Below are positions 35,872-42,613 of a DNA stretch of 64,000 nt, piece by piece. This stretch comes from Streptomyces sp. T39 (GTDB lineage Bacteria > Actinomycetota > Actinomycetes > Streptomycetales > Streptomycetaceae): positions 384,509 through 448,508 of the forward strand of contig NZ_RDBP01000012.1 in NCBI RefSeq assembly GCF_008042045.1, read 5' to 3'. The translations under genes were made by a program, and so were the position numbers. The notes under the pieces were generated by a model that did no database searches, had not been told where the DNA came from, and worked only from the letters and a program-made list of their open reading frames with translations. Numbering within the stretch: the first letter of the stretch is position 1; every line of letters starts with the position of its first letter.

Positions 35872-35889
35872 CCTCTCTCCCCTCCCCAC

Positions 35890-35916
35890 GACGGCCCCGC
35901 CACCGGCGGGGCCGTC
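35890..35916 (+). terminator. Hairpin after tail unit
   Basis: Perfect 12-bp stem GACGGCCCCGCC / GGCGGGGCCGTC with loop ACC, lying 19 bp after the last tail gene and 20 bp before the lysin gene. There is no T run; GC hairpins of this kind often terminate or attenuate in Streptomyces. Confidence 0.55.
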
Positions 35917-35935
35917 CGCACATCTGGAGCACACC

Positions 35936-36811
35936 ATGGCCACACCCCTGTCCGCGGACAGACTCCTGCAGGCCCTTCGCGCCGAGGGCCTGCGCGTCGT
36001 CGAACACCGCTCGTGGCGCACGAACAGCCGCAACCACAAAGGCCCCTGGGGCCCGGTGGAAGGCGTGATGATCCATCACACCGTCACGTCCGGCACCGCC
36101 TCGTCCGTGGAGCTCTGCTACAACGGGCACTCCAGCCTGCCCGGACCACTGTGCCACGGCGTGATCGCCAAGGACGGCACCGTGTACCTGGTCGGCAACG
36201 GGCGGGCCAACCACGCCGGCCTCGGCGACGACGACGTGCTGCGGGCCGTCGTCGACGAGCGCGCGCTCCCCGCCGACGACGAGGCCAACACCGACGGCAA
36301 CCGGCACTACTACGGCTTCGAGGCCGTCAACCTTGGCGACGGCAAGGACCCTTGGCCGGAGGCACAGCTGGAGGCCATCGAGAAGGCGTCCGCCGCGATC
36401 TGCCGGGCGCACGGCTGGTCGCAGCGCTCGGTGATCGGCCACCTGGAGTGGCAGCCGGGCAAGGTCGATCCGCGTGGCTTCACGATGGACGCGATGCGCG
36501 ACCGGATCCGGCAGCGCCTCGGCGGCACCCCGGCTGGTGCGCCGGCGCCCGCGGCGCCGCCGCGCTACGAGCCGTTCCCCGGCGCGGCGTTCTTCGCCGC
36601 GGGCAGGCGGAGCGCGGTCGTCACGGCGATGGGCAAGCGGCTGGTGGCCGAGGGCTGCGGCCGCTACCAGGTCGGGCCCGGGCCGTCCTGGTCGGAGGCC
36701 GACCGCCGGTCCTACGCGGCCTGGCAGCGCAAGCTGGGCTACTCGGGCAGCGACGCCGACGGCATCCCCGGCAAGACGAGCTGGGACAAGCTGAAGGTGC
36801 CCAACGTCTGA
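35936..36811 (+). CDS. Endolysin: N-acetylmuramoyl-L-alanine amidase (Amidase_2) with wall-binding C-terminus
   Basis: 291 aa from ATG 35936. The Amidase_2 zinc site is visible: VMIHHTVTSG near 43, the conserved WGPVEG, YYGFEAVN and HLEWQPGKVDPRGF near 170 with the second His. The enzyme cuts the amide between muramic acid and L-Ala at the end of the lytic cycle. After a Pro/Ala linker, residues about 215-291 (FPGAAFFAAGRRS, DRRSYAAWQRKLGYSGSDADGIPGKTSWD) form a peptidoglycan-binding domain. Intact. Confidence 0.9.
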   Translation: MATPLSADRLLQALRAEGLRVVEHRSWRTNSRNHKGPWGPVEGVMIHHTVTSGTASSVELCYNGHSSLPGPLCHGVIAKDGTVYLVGNGRANHAGLGDDDVLRAVVDERALPADDEANTDGNRHYYGFEAVNLGDGKDPWPEAQLEAIEKASAAICRAHGWSQRSVIGHLEWQPGKVDPRGFTMDAMRDRIRQRLGGTPAGAPAPAAPPRYEPFPGAAFFAAGRRSAVVTAMGKRLVAEGCGRYQVGPGPSWSEADRRSYAAWQRKLGYSGSDADGIPGKTSWDKLKVPNV

Positions 36812-37116
36812 TGGGGCATCGCCGCGACGTCCCGCCGACGGACTGGCCCGGCATGGAGATGACCGGGCTGACCCGGCTCACCGATGACATCTACTACGGC
36901 TGGATCGGGGGTCAGTCCACCCCCACGTTCTGGCACTGGTGCAGCGCCGTGGCTGGCCTGCCGGCCGAGCTCACCGTCTCCGGGGGCTGGCGGGCCGCGG
37001 GCACCCCCGCGCACACCGTCGTCTCGCGCGACCCCCTCCACCTCGAGCCGTCCCTGCTCTGGTCCTGCTGCGGAACCCACGGCTGGGTCCGCGGCGGCCA
37101 GTGGACCAGCGCATAG
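36811..37116 (+). CDS. Hypothetical protein with Cys pair, lysis cassette
   Basis: 101 aa from ATG 36811, overlapping the lysin stop by 1 base. Trp- and Cys-rich: FWHWCSAVAG, HLEPSLLWSCCGTHGWVRGGQW. Possibly a small zinc or structural protein; resemblance to DUF6527-type proteins is only an impression. Conserved position between lysin and holin suggests a late role. Confidence 0.55.
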   Translation: MGHRRDVPPTDWPGMEMTGLTRLTDDIYYGWIGGQSTPTFWHWCSAVAGLPAELTVSGGWRAAGTPAHTVVSRDPLHLEPSLLWSCCGTHGWVRGGQWTSA

Positions 37117-37163
37117 CCCGTCACCCCGGCGTGTGTCCGGGGCCAACAAGAAGAGAGAGAACG

Positions 37164-37346
37164 ATGAAGATCAGCAGCGTTGCGAAGTCGCTCGTGGCCG
37201 GGGTCGCGGCCGGCGCCACCGCCGCGGTGACCGCCGTGCAGGACCAAGTGCTCACGACCGGGGAGGGCGTGACGATCGTCCTGGCCGTCCTCGGCGCGTG
37301 GGGCATCACGTACGCGGTGCCGAACCGCCCCCGTGCGGGCTCCTGA
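37164..37346 (+). CDS. Holin-like small membrane protein
   Basis: 60 aa from ATG 37164 with an AGAGAGA purine stretch upstream. Two hydrophobic helices (VAKSLVAGVAAGATAAVTAV and GVTIVLAVLGAWGITYAV) and a short charged tail ending RPRAGS match small actinophage holins beside the lysin. It would permeabilise the membrane for the amidase. Confidence 0.65.
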   Translation: MKISSVAKSLVAGVAAGATAAVTAVQDQVLTTGEGVTIVLAVLGAWGITYAVPNRPRAGS

Positions 37347-37414
37347 TTTACGCGCGGCGGCCGGGCCCCGGCCGCCGCGCACGCTCCGCCGCACCAGCAC
37401 AGGAGGTACCTCGG

Positions 37415-37747
37415 GTGGACCCCATCGTCATCAGCGCCGTGTCCGCCCTGGCCGTCGGCCTCGTCTCCGGAGTCGCCGCCATCATCGGGGCCCGGATCAA
37501 CGCGAGGGCCAACCACGGCGGTGCGGTGATGACCGGGGCGATGACCCTCGTCGACCAGCTGCAGGAGGAGCGCGACAAGCTCGGCCGCGAGCTCGCAGAG
37601 AAGGAGCGGCTCCTCGCCGAGGCGTACGCCACCCTCGCAGGCGAGCGCGCCGAAAAGACCTCGCTCCTCGCCCAGATCACTGAGCTGACCGCCCAGCGCG
37701 AGCGGCTGCTCGCCCAGATAGCAGCCCTCGGAGGGACACCATCGTGA
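37415..37747 (+). CDS. Membrane-anchored coiled-coil lysis protein
   Basis: 110 aa from GTG 37415 with AGGAGG upstream. An N-terminal membrane span (VISAVSALAVGLVSGVAAII) is followed by a long coiled coil (LVDQLQEERDKLGRELAEKE, LLAEAYATLAGERAEKTSLL). The layout resembles i-spanin/Rz-like or second-holin proteins. GTGA overlap with the next gene. Confidence 0.6.
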   Translation: MDPIVISAVSALAVGLVSGVAAIIGARINARANHGGAVMTGAMTLVDQLQEERDKLGRELAEKERLLAEAYATLAGERAEKTSLLAQITELTAQRERLLAQIAALGGTPS

Positions 37748-38406
37748 CGCACCGCAGGCCTCAACTACTCGCCCGCCAGTGGCGAACGCTGGCCCTGTCC
37801 GCAGTGCTCCTGGTGCTCTCCGGGGCCGTCGTCCTCGTCTGGCTGCGTATCGACGGCGAGGCAGAGCAGCGCCGCCAGGCCGTCGCCGAGGCCAACCGCC
37901 GCGGCGACGCGGTCAGCACCCTGGCGGGGGACGTCCGCGTACTGCGGGCGCAGATCCTCGGCACAGGAGAGACTCCTCGAGCGCCGGCGCCCGAGGACGC
38001 GGTCGACGACCTGGCGGACCGGGAGACCGTCCCGGTACCGATACCGGGGCCGGCCGGTCCCGCCGGGCCGCGCGGGGAGCAGGGCGTGCCGGGGGCGGAG
38101 GGGAGCCCCGGCCCGTCCGGGGTCGGCAGCCCGGGCCCATCGGGCGCCGATGGCGCGGCCGGTGAGGCGGGGCCGCCCGGGCCGCAGGGCGAGCCTGGGC
38201 CTGCTGGCCCCGCCGGGCCGCCCGGCGCCGCAGGCGAGCCCGGCCGCGACGGCCAGACCTGCCCGGCCGGGTACAGCCTGCAGCCCCTACCGAGCGATCC
38301 GGACTCCCTCGCCTGCAGGCGGACAGGGGCGCCCTCGCCCAGCCCGTCACCGACCGGTCCGTCCGCCGTCCTGGGCCTCGATCCGACCCGCAGGCAGTAC
38401 CCGTGA
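37744..38406 (+). CDS. Membrane-anchored collagen-like prophage protein
   Basis: 220 aa from GTG 37744, coupled by a GTGA overlap. Membrane span at about 17-36 (LALSAVLLVLSGAVVLVWL), a short coiled coil (about 40-70), then about 24 Gly-X-Y triplets between residues 99 and 175 (GPAGPAGPRGEQG, GPPGPQGEPGPAGPAG), ending in a small Cys2 domain (CPAGYSLQPL...LACRR). Collagen-like triple helices make rod-shaped trimers. Its place in the lysis cassette, not in the fibre cluster, and the membrane anchor are unusual. Confidence 0.8.
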   Translation: MTHRRPQLLARQWRTLALSAVLLVLSGAVVLVWLRIDGEAEQRRQAVAEANRRGDAVSTLAGDVRVLRAQILGTGETPRAPAPEDAVDDLADRETVPVPIPGPAGPAGPRGEQGVPGAEGSPGPSGVGSPGPSGADGAAGEAGPPGPQGEPGPAGPAGPPGAAGEPGRDGQTCPAGYSLQPLPSDPDSLACRRTGAPSPSPSPTGPSAVLGLDPTRRQYP

Positions 38407-38409
38407 AAA

Positions 38410-38449
38410 CGCCCCCGCCCCGGCTCCGGCCGGTGGCGGGGCGCTCTTT
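38410..38449. terminator. Convergent terminator between lysis cassette and flavoprotein
   Basis: CGCCCCCGCC pairs with GGCGGGGCG (one bulge) around a GC loop, followed by CTCTTT. It sits between the collagen-like gene (plus) and the flavoprotein gene (minus), so it can serve both. Confidence 0.6.
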
Positions 38450-38454
38450 GCGTT

Positions 38455-38982
38455 CTACGGCAGGGCGTCCAGGACCAGGTGCCACGGGTACTCCTCCGGC
38501 CGCCCCTGCCCAGGCGGGTTGGGCACCCAGCCGCCCGCCCCGTACAGCACCGTGACGCCCGCGCTGCGCAGCGTCTCCACGGACCGGTCCAGCTGCGGGT
38601 GGGCGGCGAGGGCCTGGTTGACGCACGGCATCGTCACCGTGGGGAGGCGCTTGCCGATGGCCTCCACGGCCACGCCGACGGGCCAGGTCGGGGTGAGCCC
38701 GAGCGCCCAGGCGTTCAGCGAGTTCGCCGTGATCGGGGTGAAAGCGATGGCATCAGCGGGCGGCCAGGGGTCGCCCTCGCCGGGGGCGCGGTAGGCGGAG
38801 CGGACCGGGTGTCCGGTGAGCGTCTGCAGGCCGGTGAGGCTGTGCTCGAGCCACCCGGCGGCGGTGGGGGTGAGGCCGAGGCAGACGTCCCAGCCGCGCT
38901 CCTGCGCGTCCTCGATGGCGCCGGCAACGTGGTAGACGGGGGGCGCTGCTGCGCAGAACAGATACAGGGTCCTCGTGTCCAT
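38455..38982 (-). CDS. Flavoprotein (phosphopantothenoylcysteine decarboxylase-like)
   Basis: 175 aa from ATG 38982. The opening RTLYLFCAAAPPVYHVAGAIEDAQERGW and later AIAFTPITANSLNAWALG, with MPCVNQALAAHP, match the HFCD flavoprotein family (PPC-DC, EpiD) that binds FMN. The catalytic His and the Asn-containing ANSLN loop are seen. In this family the proteins oxidatively decarboxylate cysteine-type substrates, but stand-alone Streptomyces members next to XRE genes have no assigned substrate. It is divergent from the XRE gene at 39,101. Confidence 0.8.
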   Translation of the reverse strand: MDTRTLYLFCAAAPPVYHVAGAIEDAQERGWDVCLGLTPTAAGWLEHSLTGLQTLTGHPVRSAYRAPGEGDPWPPADAIAFTPITANSLNAWALGLTPTWPVGVAVEAIGKRLPTVTMPCVNQALAAHPQLDRSVETLRSAGVTVLYGAGGWVPNPPGQGRPEEYPWHLVLDALP

Positions 38983-39002
38983 GCGCCTATCGGATCACAT
39001 GC

Positions 39003-39037
39003 AACCGCCCCCGATCCCGGTGGGATTGGGGGCGGTT
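39003..39037. promoter_or_regulatory. 16-bp inverted repeat in divergent promoter
   Basis: AACCGCCCCCGATCCC (39,003-39,018) pairs with GGGATTGGGGGCGGTT (39,022-39,037), one G-T wobble, loop GGT. It lies 20 bp from the flavoprotein start and 64 bp from the XRE start; likely an operator or leader structure for one or both. Confidence 0.55.
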
Positions 39038-39100
39038 GGGGTCCTCGCGCGTCTGGCGCGGGTAACGTCCCGGATGACGAGTCAGGAACGGAGCCCCAGT

Positions 39101-40282
39101 ATGCCCTCTCCAGACGACGAGCACACGGGTGCGCGAATTCGGCGGCAACGGAAGCTTGCCCACCTCACGCAGAGGCAGCTGGCCCAGCGGCTGCCGTACA
39201 GCCTCAGCCTGCTGAATCAAGTGGAGTGCGGCGCCCGGCGGCCGCGGCCGGAGTTCGTGGCAGCGGTCGCAGCCGCGTTACGTGTCGACGTCGCAGACCT
39301 CACAGGACCAGCCACCGTGACCGATATCCAACAGACCCGGCTCGCCGCACTGGTGCGGCCGATGCGCGAGTGCCTCGACCTGTGGGACCTCGAGCCGGAG
39401 GGCGAGCACAGCACACCGCTGGCCGACCTCACGGCCGAGGCTGACCGCCTGTGCCGCGCGGTGCGCGCCACTCACCTGCGGCAGGCCGCTTCGGCCCTGC
39501 CGACGCTCATCACCGCCCTGACGCACCGGGTGCAGACGTCGCCCTCGACGGGGGCCTGGCAGGCGCTCGCCTCGGCGTACCGGACGACGTCCGACGTCGC
39601 CTTGAAACTCGGGTACCCGGACCTCGCGACCGTGGCGCTCGACCGCATGGGGTGGGCCGCCGGCCGCGCGTCCGATCCGTGCCTCGCCGCGGTCCGGCAG
39701 TACAAGCGCGCGCTCGGCCACCGGGACGGCGTGGACGCCGAGCTCGGCCGCCGCCTGGTCCACGCCGGGCAGCAGCTGCTCCACGGCGAGACGTCGCGCG
39801 AGGCCCTGGCCGTCGCCGGGCAACTCCACCTCGGAGCCTCGGCCGTCGCAGCCCGCGCCGGCGACGCCGCGGCCGTCGCCGAGCACATCGCCGAGGCCCG
39901 CGCCCTTGCCGAGAGGGTCGGCGGCGAGGCCGGCGAAGTGCACTGGCTGTCGTTCGGCCACATCAACACCGACCTTCACGAGATGGGCGCCAGCCTCCGC
40001 ATGCGCCAGTACGACCAGGCGCTCACCCAGGCCCGGGCCATCACCCTCCCGCCGGCGACACTCACCTCCCGGCGCGCCCGGTACCTCGTCGACCGCGCCG
40101 TGGTGGAGATGGAGACCGGGCACCCGGACACCGCGCTGCGGCACCTGGTCGACGCCCGCCGGGCCGCGCCCGAGCAGACCCGGTACCACCCCGGCACCCG
40201 CGAGGCGATCACCGGACTCCTGCACACCGCCCGGCGCAGCCGCGACTCCCTGACCGGCATGGCCCACTGGGTGGGCCTATAG
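39101..40282 (+). CDS. XRE regulator with helical-repeat C-terminus
   Basis: 393 aa from ATG 39101, chosen for GGAACGGAG upstream; the frame extends to 38975. The XRE domain (about 8-65) reads IRRQRKLAHLTQRQLAQRL...LLNQVECGARRPRPEFVAAVAAAL. The remaining 300 residues form TPR-like helices (ALASAYRTTSDVALKLGYPD, ALDRMGWAAGRASD, AVAEHIAEARALAERVGG). Such proteins bind a peptide or small ligand and control neighbouring genes; here the flavoprotein and the DUF6415 gene. Two inverted repeats follow its stop. Confidence 0.88.
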   Translation: MPSPDDEHTGARIRRQRKLAHLTQRQLAQRLPYSLSLLNQVECGARRPRPEFVAAVAAALRVDVADLTGPATVTDIQQTRLAALVRPMRECLDLWDLEPEGEHSTPLADLTAEADRLCRAVRATHLRQAASALPTLITALTHRVQTSPSTGAWQALASAYRTTSDVALKLGYPDLATVALDRMGWAAGRASDPCLAAVRQYKRALGHRDGVDAELGRRLVHAGQQLLHGETSREALAVAGQLHLGASAVAARAGDAAAVAEHIAEARALAERVGGEAGEVHWLSFGHINTDLHEMGASLRMRQYDQALTQARAITLPPATLTSRRARYLVDRAVVEMETGHPDTALRHLVDARRAAPEQTRYHPGTREAITGLLHTARRSRDSLTGMAHWVGL

Positions 40283-40283
40283 C

Positions 40284-40334
40284 ACTCACAAATCTGTGAG
40301 TCCTGAGGGTGTCCGCGCGGGACACCCTCAGGAC
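40284..40334 (+). promoter_or_regulatory. Two consecutive inverted repeats before DUF6415 gene
   Basis: ACTCACA-AATC-TGTGAGT (40,284-40,301) is followed by GTCCTGAGGGTGTCC / GGACACCCTCAGGAC (40,300-40,314 and 40,320-40,334, loop GCGCG), a perfect 15-bp stem whose right arm ends at the base before ATG 40335 and contains the only AGGA ribosome site. Confidence 0.7.
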
Positions 40335-40706
40335 ATGAGCGATCCGCGTACACCGCACCCGGCCGCGAGTGACACGGCGCCGCCGGACCTCGAGACCATG
40401 CGGGACACCGCGCGCAGGATGCAGGCCCTCGGCGGGCCCCCGGCGCGCCCTCAGGACCTGGCCCTCCTGGTGGACACCCTGCGCGGCCATGTGCAGCTCC
40501 TCGTCCCGGAAATCCAGGCCATGATCCGCGCCGCGCCCTCCGGCGACTACGCGGCCGCCGTGGCGCTGGTCGGCGTAGACGAGGCGTGGCGACGGCTGAA
40601 CACGCACCCCGGCTTCGGCGAGGATGCCGCATTCAGGCACGCCCGCAAGATCAGCCTCTCCGTGGCGTCGCTGTGCGACCACTGGGAAAACCTCGCCCGC
40701 CCCTGA
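40335..40706 (+). CDS. DUF6415-family protein
   Basis: 123 aa from ATG 40335. The core LVDTLRGHVQLLVPEIQAMIRAAPSGDYAAAVALVGVDEAWRRL (in pieces) and the end RKISLSVASLCDHWENL match DUF6415, a small helical family widespread in Streptomyces and often found near XRE genes. Function unknown. Translation may be limited by the hairpin that ends at its start codon. Confidence 0.75.
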   Translation: MSDPRTPHPAASDTAPPDLETMRDTARRMQALGGPPARPQDLALLVDTLRGHVQLLVPEIQAMIRAAPSGDYAAAVALVGVDEAWRRLNTHPGFGEDAAFRHARKISLSVASLCDHWENLARP

Positions 40707-40781
40707 GCTCCTCGCCGCCCAGGCGGAGGAAGACGTCTGGACGGCGAGGCCCCACCCATCACCAACACGAGAGGACCCATC

Positions 40782-41123
40782 ATGGGCACCATCACCAACG
40801 GCATCACCACCAAGGCGCACGAGCAGACGGCGGCGCCCGGCCTGGACTGGCGCAAGAGCAGCCGGACCGACCTCGACCCCATCCTCAAAGACTGCGTCAT
40901 CGTCGCGGCGGCGCCGGCCGCGCAGGGGCACCCGAGCCCGCACGTCCCGGACGGCACCCGCATGATCGCCCTGTCCGACGACAAGGACCCCGGCAGCCCG
41001 GTCCTGTACTTCACCCGCGCTGAGATCAGCAAGTTCTTCGACGGCGTGCAGGCCGGCGAGCTCGACGAGTTCCGCGCCACCGCCGAGGAGCTCGAGGCCG
41101 CCTCGGCCGCGGCCGTCGCCTGA
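40782..41123 (+). CDS. DUF397-domain protein
   Basis: 113 aa from ATG 40782, with AGAGGA about 10 bases upstream. LDWRKSSRTD, LKDCVIVAAAP, MIALSDDKDPGSPVLYFTRAEISKFFDGVQAGELD are the DUF397 signature. DUF397 proteins normally partner an XRE regulator, as BldB/WhiJ-type and toxin-antitoxin-like pairs in Streptomyces. Two XRE genes lie within 1.7 kb. It carries an Ala/Glu-rich helical tail not typical of the shortest members. Confidence 0.85.
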   Translation: MGTITNGITTKAHEQTAAPGLDWRKSSRTDLDPILKDCVIVAAAPAAQGHPSPHVPDGTRMIALSDDKDPGSPVLYFTRAEISKFFDGVQAGELDEFRATAEELEAASAAAVA

Positions 41124-41362
41124 TGAACGCCGCTCAGGTGCAGATGGCGTACGCGCGGATCGGCCGGCAGTACGACCGGTCCCCGTGCCGGGAGTGCCGT
41201 GGCACCCAGACGATGGCCGTCCTCATGGGGGACAAGGTCATCGTCACCTGCGAGGCCTGCGGCGGCGCGACACCCAAGCGGATGCTGACCCCGGACGACT
41301 ACGCCATCAGCGCCTCGACGGGCACGCCGAGCACGCGCGCGATACGCAGCAGCCGACCGTAG
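41123..41362 (+). CDS. Small zinc-ribbon-like protein
   Basis: 79 aa from ATG 41123, coupled to the DUF397 gene by a 1-base stop/start overlap. CRECRGTQ and CEACGGATP give a CxxC...CxxC arrangement 28 residues apart, as in zinc ribbons. Function unknown; may be an adaptor for the DUF397 protein. Confidence 0.6.
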   Translation: MNAAQVQMAYARIGRQYDRSPCRECRGTQTMAVLMGDKVIVTCEACGGATPKRMLTPDDYAISASTGTPSTRAIRSSRP

Positions 41363-41411
41363 GTCGGATCGCTCGTACCGGCCGGGCGAGGCCGTTCCCG
41401 CCCGGCCGGGA

Positions 41412-41651
41412 CTACTCACGCACCAGGTCGGCCAGCGGGACGCCGATCGCGTGGGCAATGAGGATCAGGGTGTCGATGGTGGCAGCCTGCTGGCCCTGCT
41501 CAATGCGCACGACGGAGGGCCGGTCGAGGCCGGTCGCGAGGGCGACCCGTTCCTGTGTCAGGGCGGCGCGCAGTCGTGCCGCCCTGATCCGTTCGCCGAT
41601 CCGCACGCGCTCGGCGTGGACCCAAGACGGCGGAGGGCTGGAGCGCGGCAC
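41412..41651 (-). CDS. Small XRE regulator at right end of prophage
   Basis: 79 aa from GTG 41651 (start uncertain; GTG 41606 gives the bare domain). IRAARLRAALTQERVALATGLDRPSVVRIEQGQQAATIDTLILIAHAIGVPLADLV in pieces is a complete single XRE domain. It is convergent with the zinc-ribbon gene and has palindromes upstream, so it is probably autoregulated. Confidence 0.75.
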   Translation of the reverse strand: MPRSSPPPSWVHAERVRIGERIRAARLRAALTQERVALATGLDRPSVVRIEQGQQAATIDTLILIAHAIGVPLADLVRE

Positions 41652-41683
41652 CTGTCCACGCTCGCCCTTCCATGATCGAATGT

Positions 41684-41720
41684 ATGTAGGCCAAAACCTA
41701 CATCGTTGGGACGTACGTCC
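41684..41720 (-). promoter_or_regulatory. Operator palindromes upstream of small XRE gene
   Basis: ATGTAGG-CCAAAA-CCTACAT (41,684-41,703) and the perfect palindrome GGACGTACGTCC (41,709-41,720) lie 33-69 bp before the start codon. The half-site TGTAGG is repeated in direct orientation on the minus strand 22 bp apart. Confidence 0.6.
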
Positions 41721-41807
41721 TACACCGCCCCCGGCCTGCGGGTCGGGTGCGCTGCGGCGGTCTCTGCACGAGGTCACTCCACCCGGATGGTGGAGCCGCG
41801 GCGCGGC

Positions 41808-41840
41808 CGGCCCCGGACCCATACGATGGGTCCGGGGCCG
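41808..41840. terminator. 15-bp hairpin near attR
   Basis: CGGCCCCGGACCCAT (41,808-41,822) pairs perfectly with ATGGGTCCGGGGCCG (41,826-41,840), loop ACG. No T run. It could insulate the prophage end from chromosomal transcription or be a leader structure of the XRE transcript. Confidence 0.5.
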
Positions 41841-41887
41841 CGCTCATGTGGGGGCGCCTATTACAGGCCAGATTCCTCAGAATCTTT

Positions 41888-41951
41888 GGCCAAGCGCCTA
41901 ACCCACGTTGGGTCAATGAGCCACCTGGGAATACGCAGGTGAGCACAGAGC
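41888..41951 (+). promoter_or_regulatory. Putative right-arm integrase sites
   Basis: GGCCAAGCGCCTA (41,888-41,900) and AGCACAGAGC (41,942-41,951) match the left-arm motifs in the same orientation. The first is the reverse complement of core TAAGCGCTTGGCC with one mismatch. Between them lie ACCCA-CGT-TGGGT and CACCTG-N8-CAGGTG inverted repeats. Confidence 0.55.
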
Positions 41952-41964
41952 TAATTGCCAGATA

Positions 41965-42008
41965 CCTTCTAAGCGCTTGGCCGCAGGTTCGAGTCCTGCC
42001 GGGGGCGC
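41965..42008 (+). repeat. attR: 44-bp core repeat
   Basis: Perfect copy of the 3' part of the tRNA-Arg gene. The 5' part of the tRNA is absent here, so this copy is not a gene. Confidence 0.95.
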
Positions 42009-42026
42009 TTCCAGCGCACCACCGTG

Positions 42027-42052
42027 AGGCCCTCCGACCCGGAGGGCCTTTT
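42027..42052 (+). terminator. Displaced native terminator of the tRNA
   Basis: AGGCCCTCCG-ACC-CGGAGGGCCT followed by TTT. It lies 19 bp beyond attR, the distance expected for the tRNA terminator before integration. Confidence 0.8.
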
Positions 42053-42139
42053 CGCTGGTCGGGGCAGCGTAGCGGGCGGGTGGTAGCAGGGGCGTAAGGG
42101 CGGGGGCCGGGCCCCCGCCCACGATCACCGGAGCGGCCG

Positions 42140-42613
42140 TCAGTCCACTGCCGCGGCGACGAGCAGTGCGAAGGCGGCGGTGACCAGCAGCGTGCGGACG
42201 AGGTGGAGCCTGTTCCACTTCGTCTCGAAGGCGGCCCGCACCTCGCTGTCCGGCACGGGGGGCGTGGCGCGTTCCGAGGCCGCCAGGGCGTTGTTGAGGG
42301 GGATGTTGCCGGCGACGGTGACGAGGTGGTTGAGGACCGAGCAGACGAGCGCCGCCACGAGGAGCCGGCCGTCGGCCGTGGTGCGCCCCTCCACCGGCAC
42401 GGCGAGGGCGGCGACCGGGAACGCGACGATCGCGGCGAAGACGAGGAGGAACACCCCGCGGGGCACGGTCTCGTTGACCCGCCGCATCGCCGGGACGAAC
42501 TCGGCGTCGGAGAGCCGGCCGAGTCCCGGCATGACGCCCGTCAGGAAGATGAGCATGAAGCCGGCGTACAGGCCGGTGGACACGACGGCGAGGGCGAGCA
42601 GCAGGGTCGGCAT
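42140..42613 (-). CDS. DUF1772-family membrane protein
   Basis: 157 aa from ATG 42613 (ATG 42625 is possible). Four hydrophobic helices: LLLALAVVSTGLYAGFMLIF, GVFLLVFAAIVAFPVAALAV, LLVAALVCSVLNHLVTVAG and TLLVTAAFALLVAA. NIPLNNALAA and KWNRLHLVRTL are typical of the DUF1772/anthrone-oxygenase-like group. Stand-alone gene; substrate unknown. Confidence 0.78.
   Translation of the reverse strand: MPTLLLALAVVSTGLYAGFMLIFLTGVMPGLGRLSDAEFVPAMRRVNETVPRGVFLLVFAAIVAFPVAALAVPVEGRTTADGRLLVAALVCSVLNHLVTVAGNIPLNNALAASERATPPVPDSEVRAAFETKWNRLHLVRTLLVTAAFALLVAAAVD

Larger units (their letters stand above)
22654..42008. mobile_element. Integrated defective prophage in tRNA-Arg(UCU)
   Basis: About 19.4 kb bounded by the 44-bp direct repeats. 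Contents run in phage order: integrase beside attL, repressor/regulator switch, early gene train, tail-tip genes, lysis cassette, right-end regulators. Terminase, portal, protease, capsid, head-tail connector, major tail protein and tape-measure N-terminus are all missing, and a gene fusion at about 31,070 marks where they were lost. Intact ends and integrase suggest it can still excise; it should not be able to make virions alone. Whether a helper phage can mobilise it is unknown. Confidence 0.92.

Noticed and set aside
37744..38406. CRISPR-like or tandem repeat array in the collagen gene
   Set aside because: The periodicity is the 9-bp Gly-X-Y codon pattern with no spacers; it is coding.
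41965..42008. Second tRNA-Arg gene at attR
   Set aside because: Only the 3' 43 bases of the tRNA are present; D arm and acceptor 5' strand are missing, so it is an att site.
22654..42008. Integrative conjugative element (AICE) instead of prophage
   Set aside because: No Tra/FtsK translocase, RepSA or Spd genes; Dit, tape-measure, endolysin and holin-like genes point to a phage.
41747..42097. Plus-strand frame running across attR
   Set aside because: Spans hairpin, arm sites and the tRNA fragment; no ribosome site or family.
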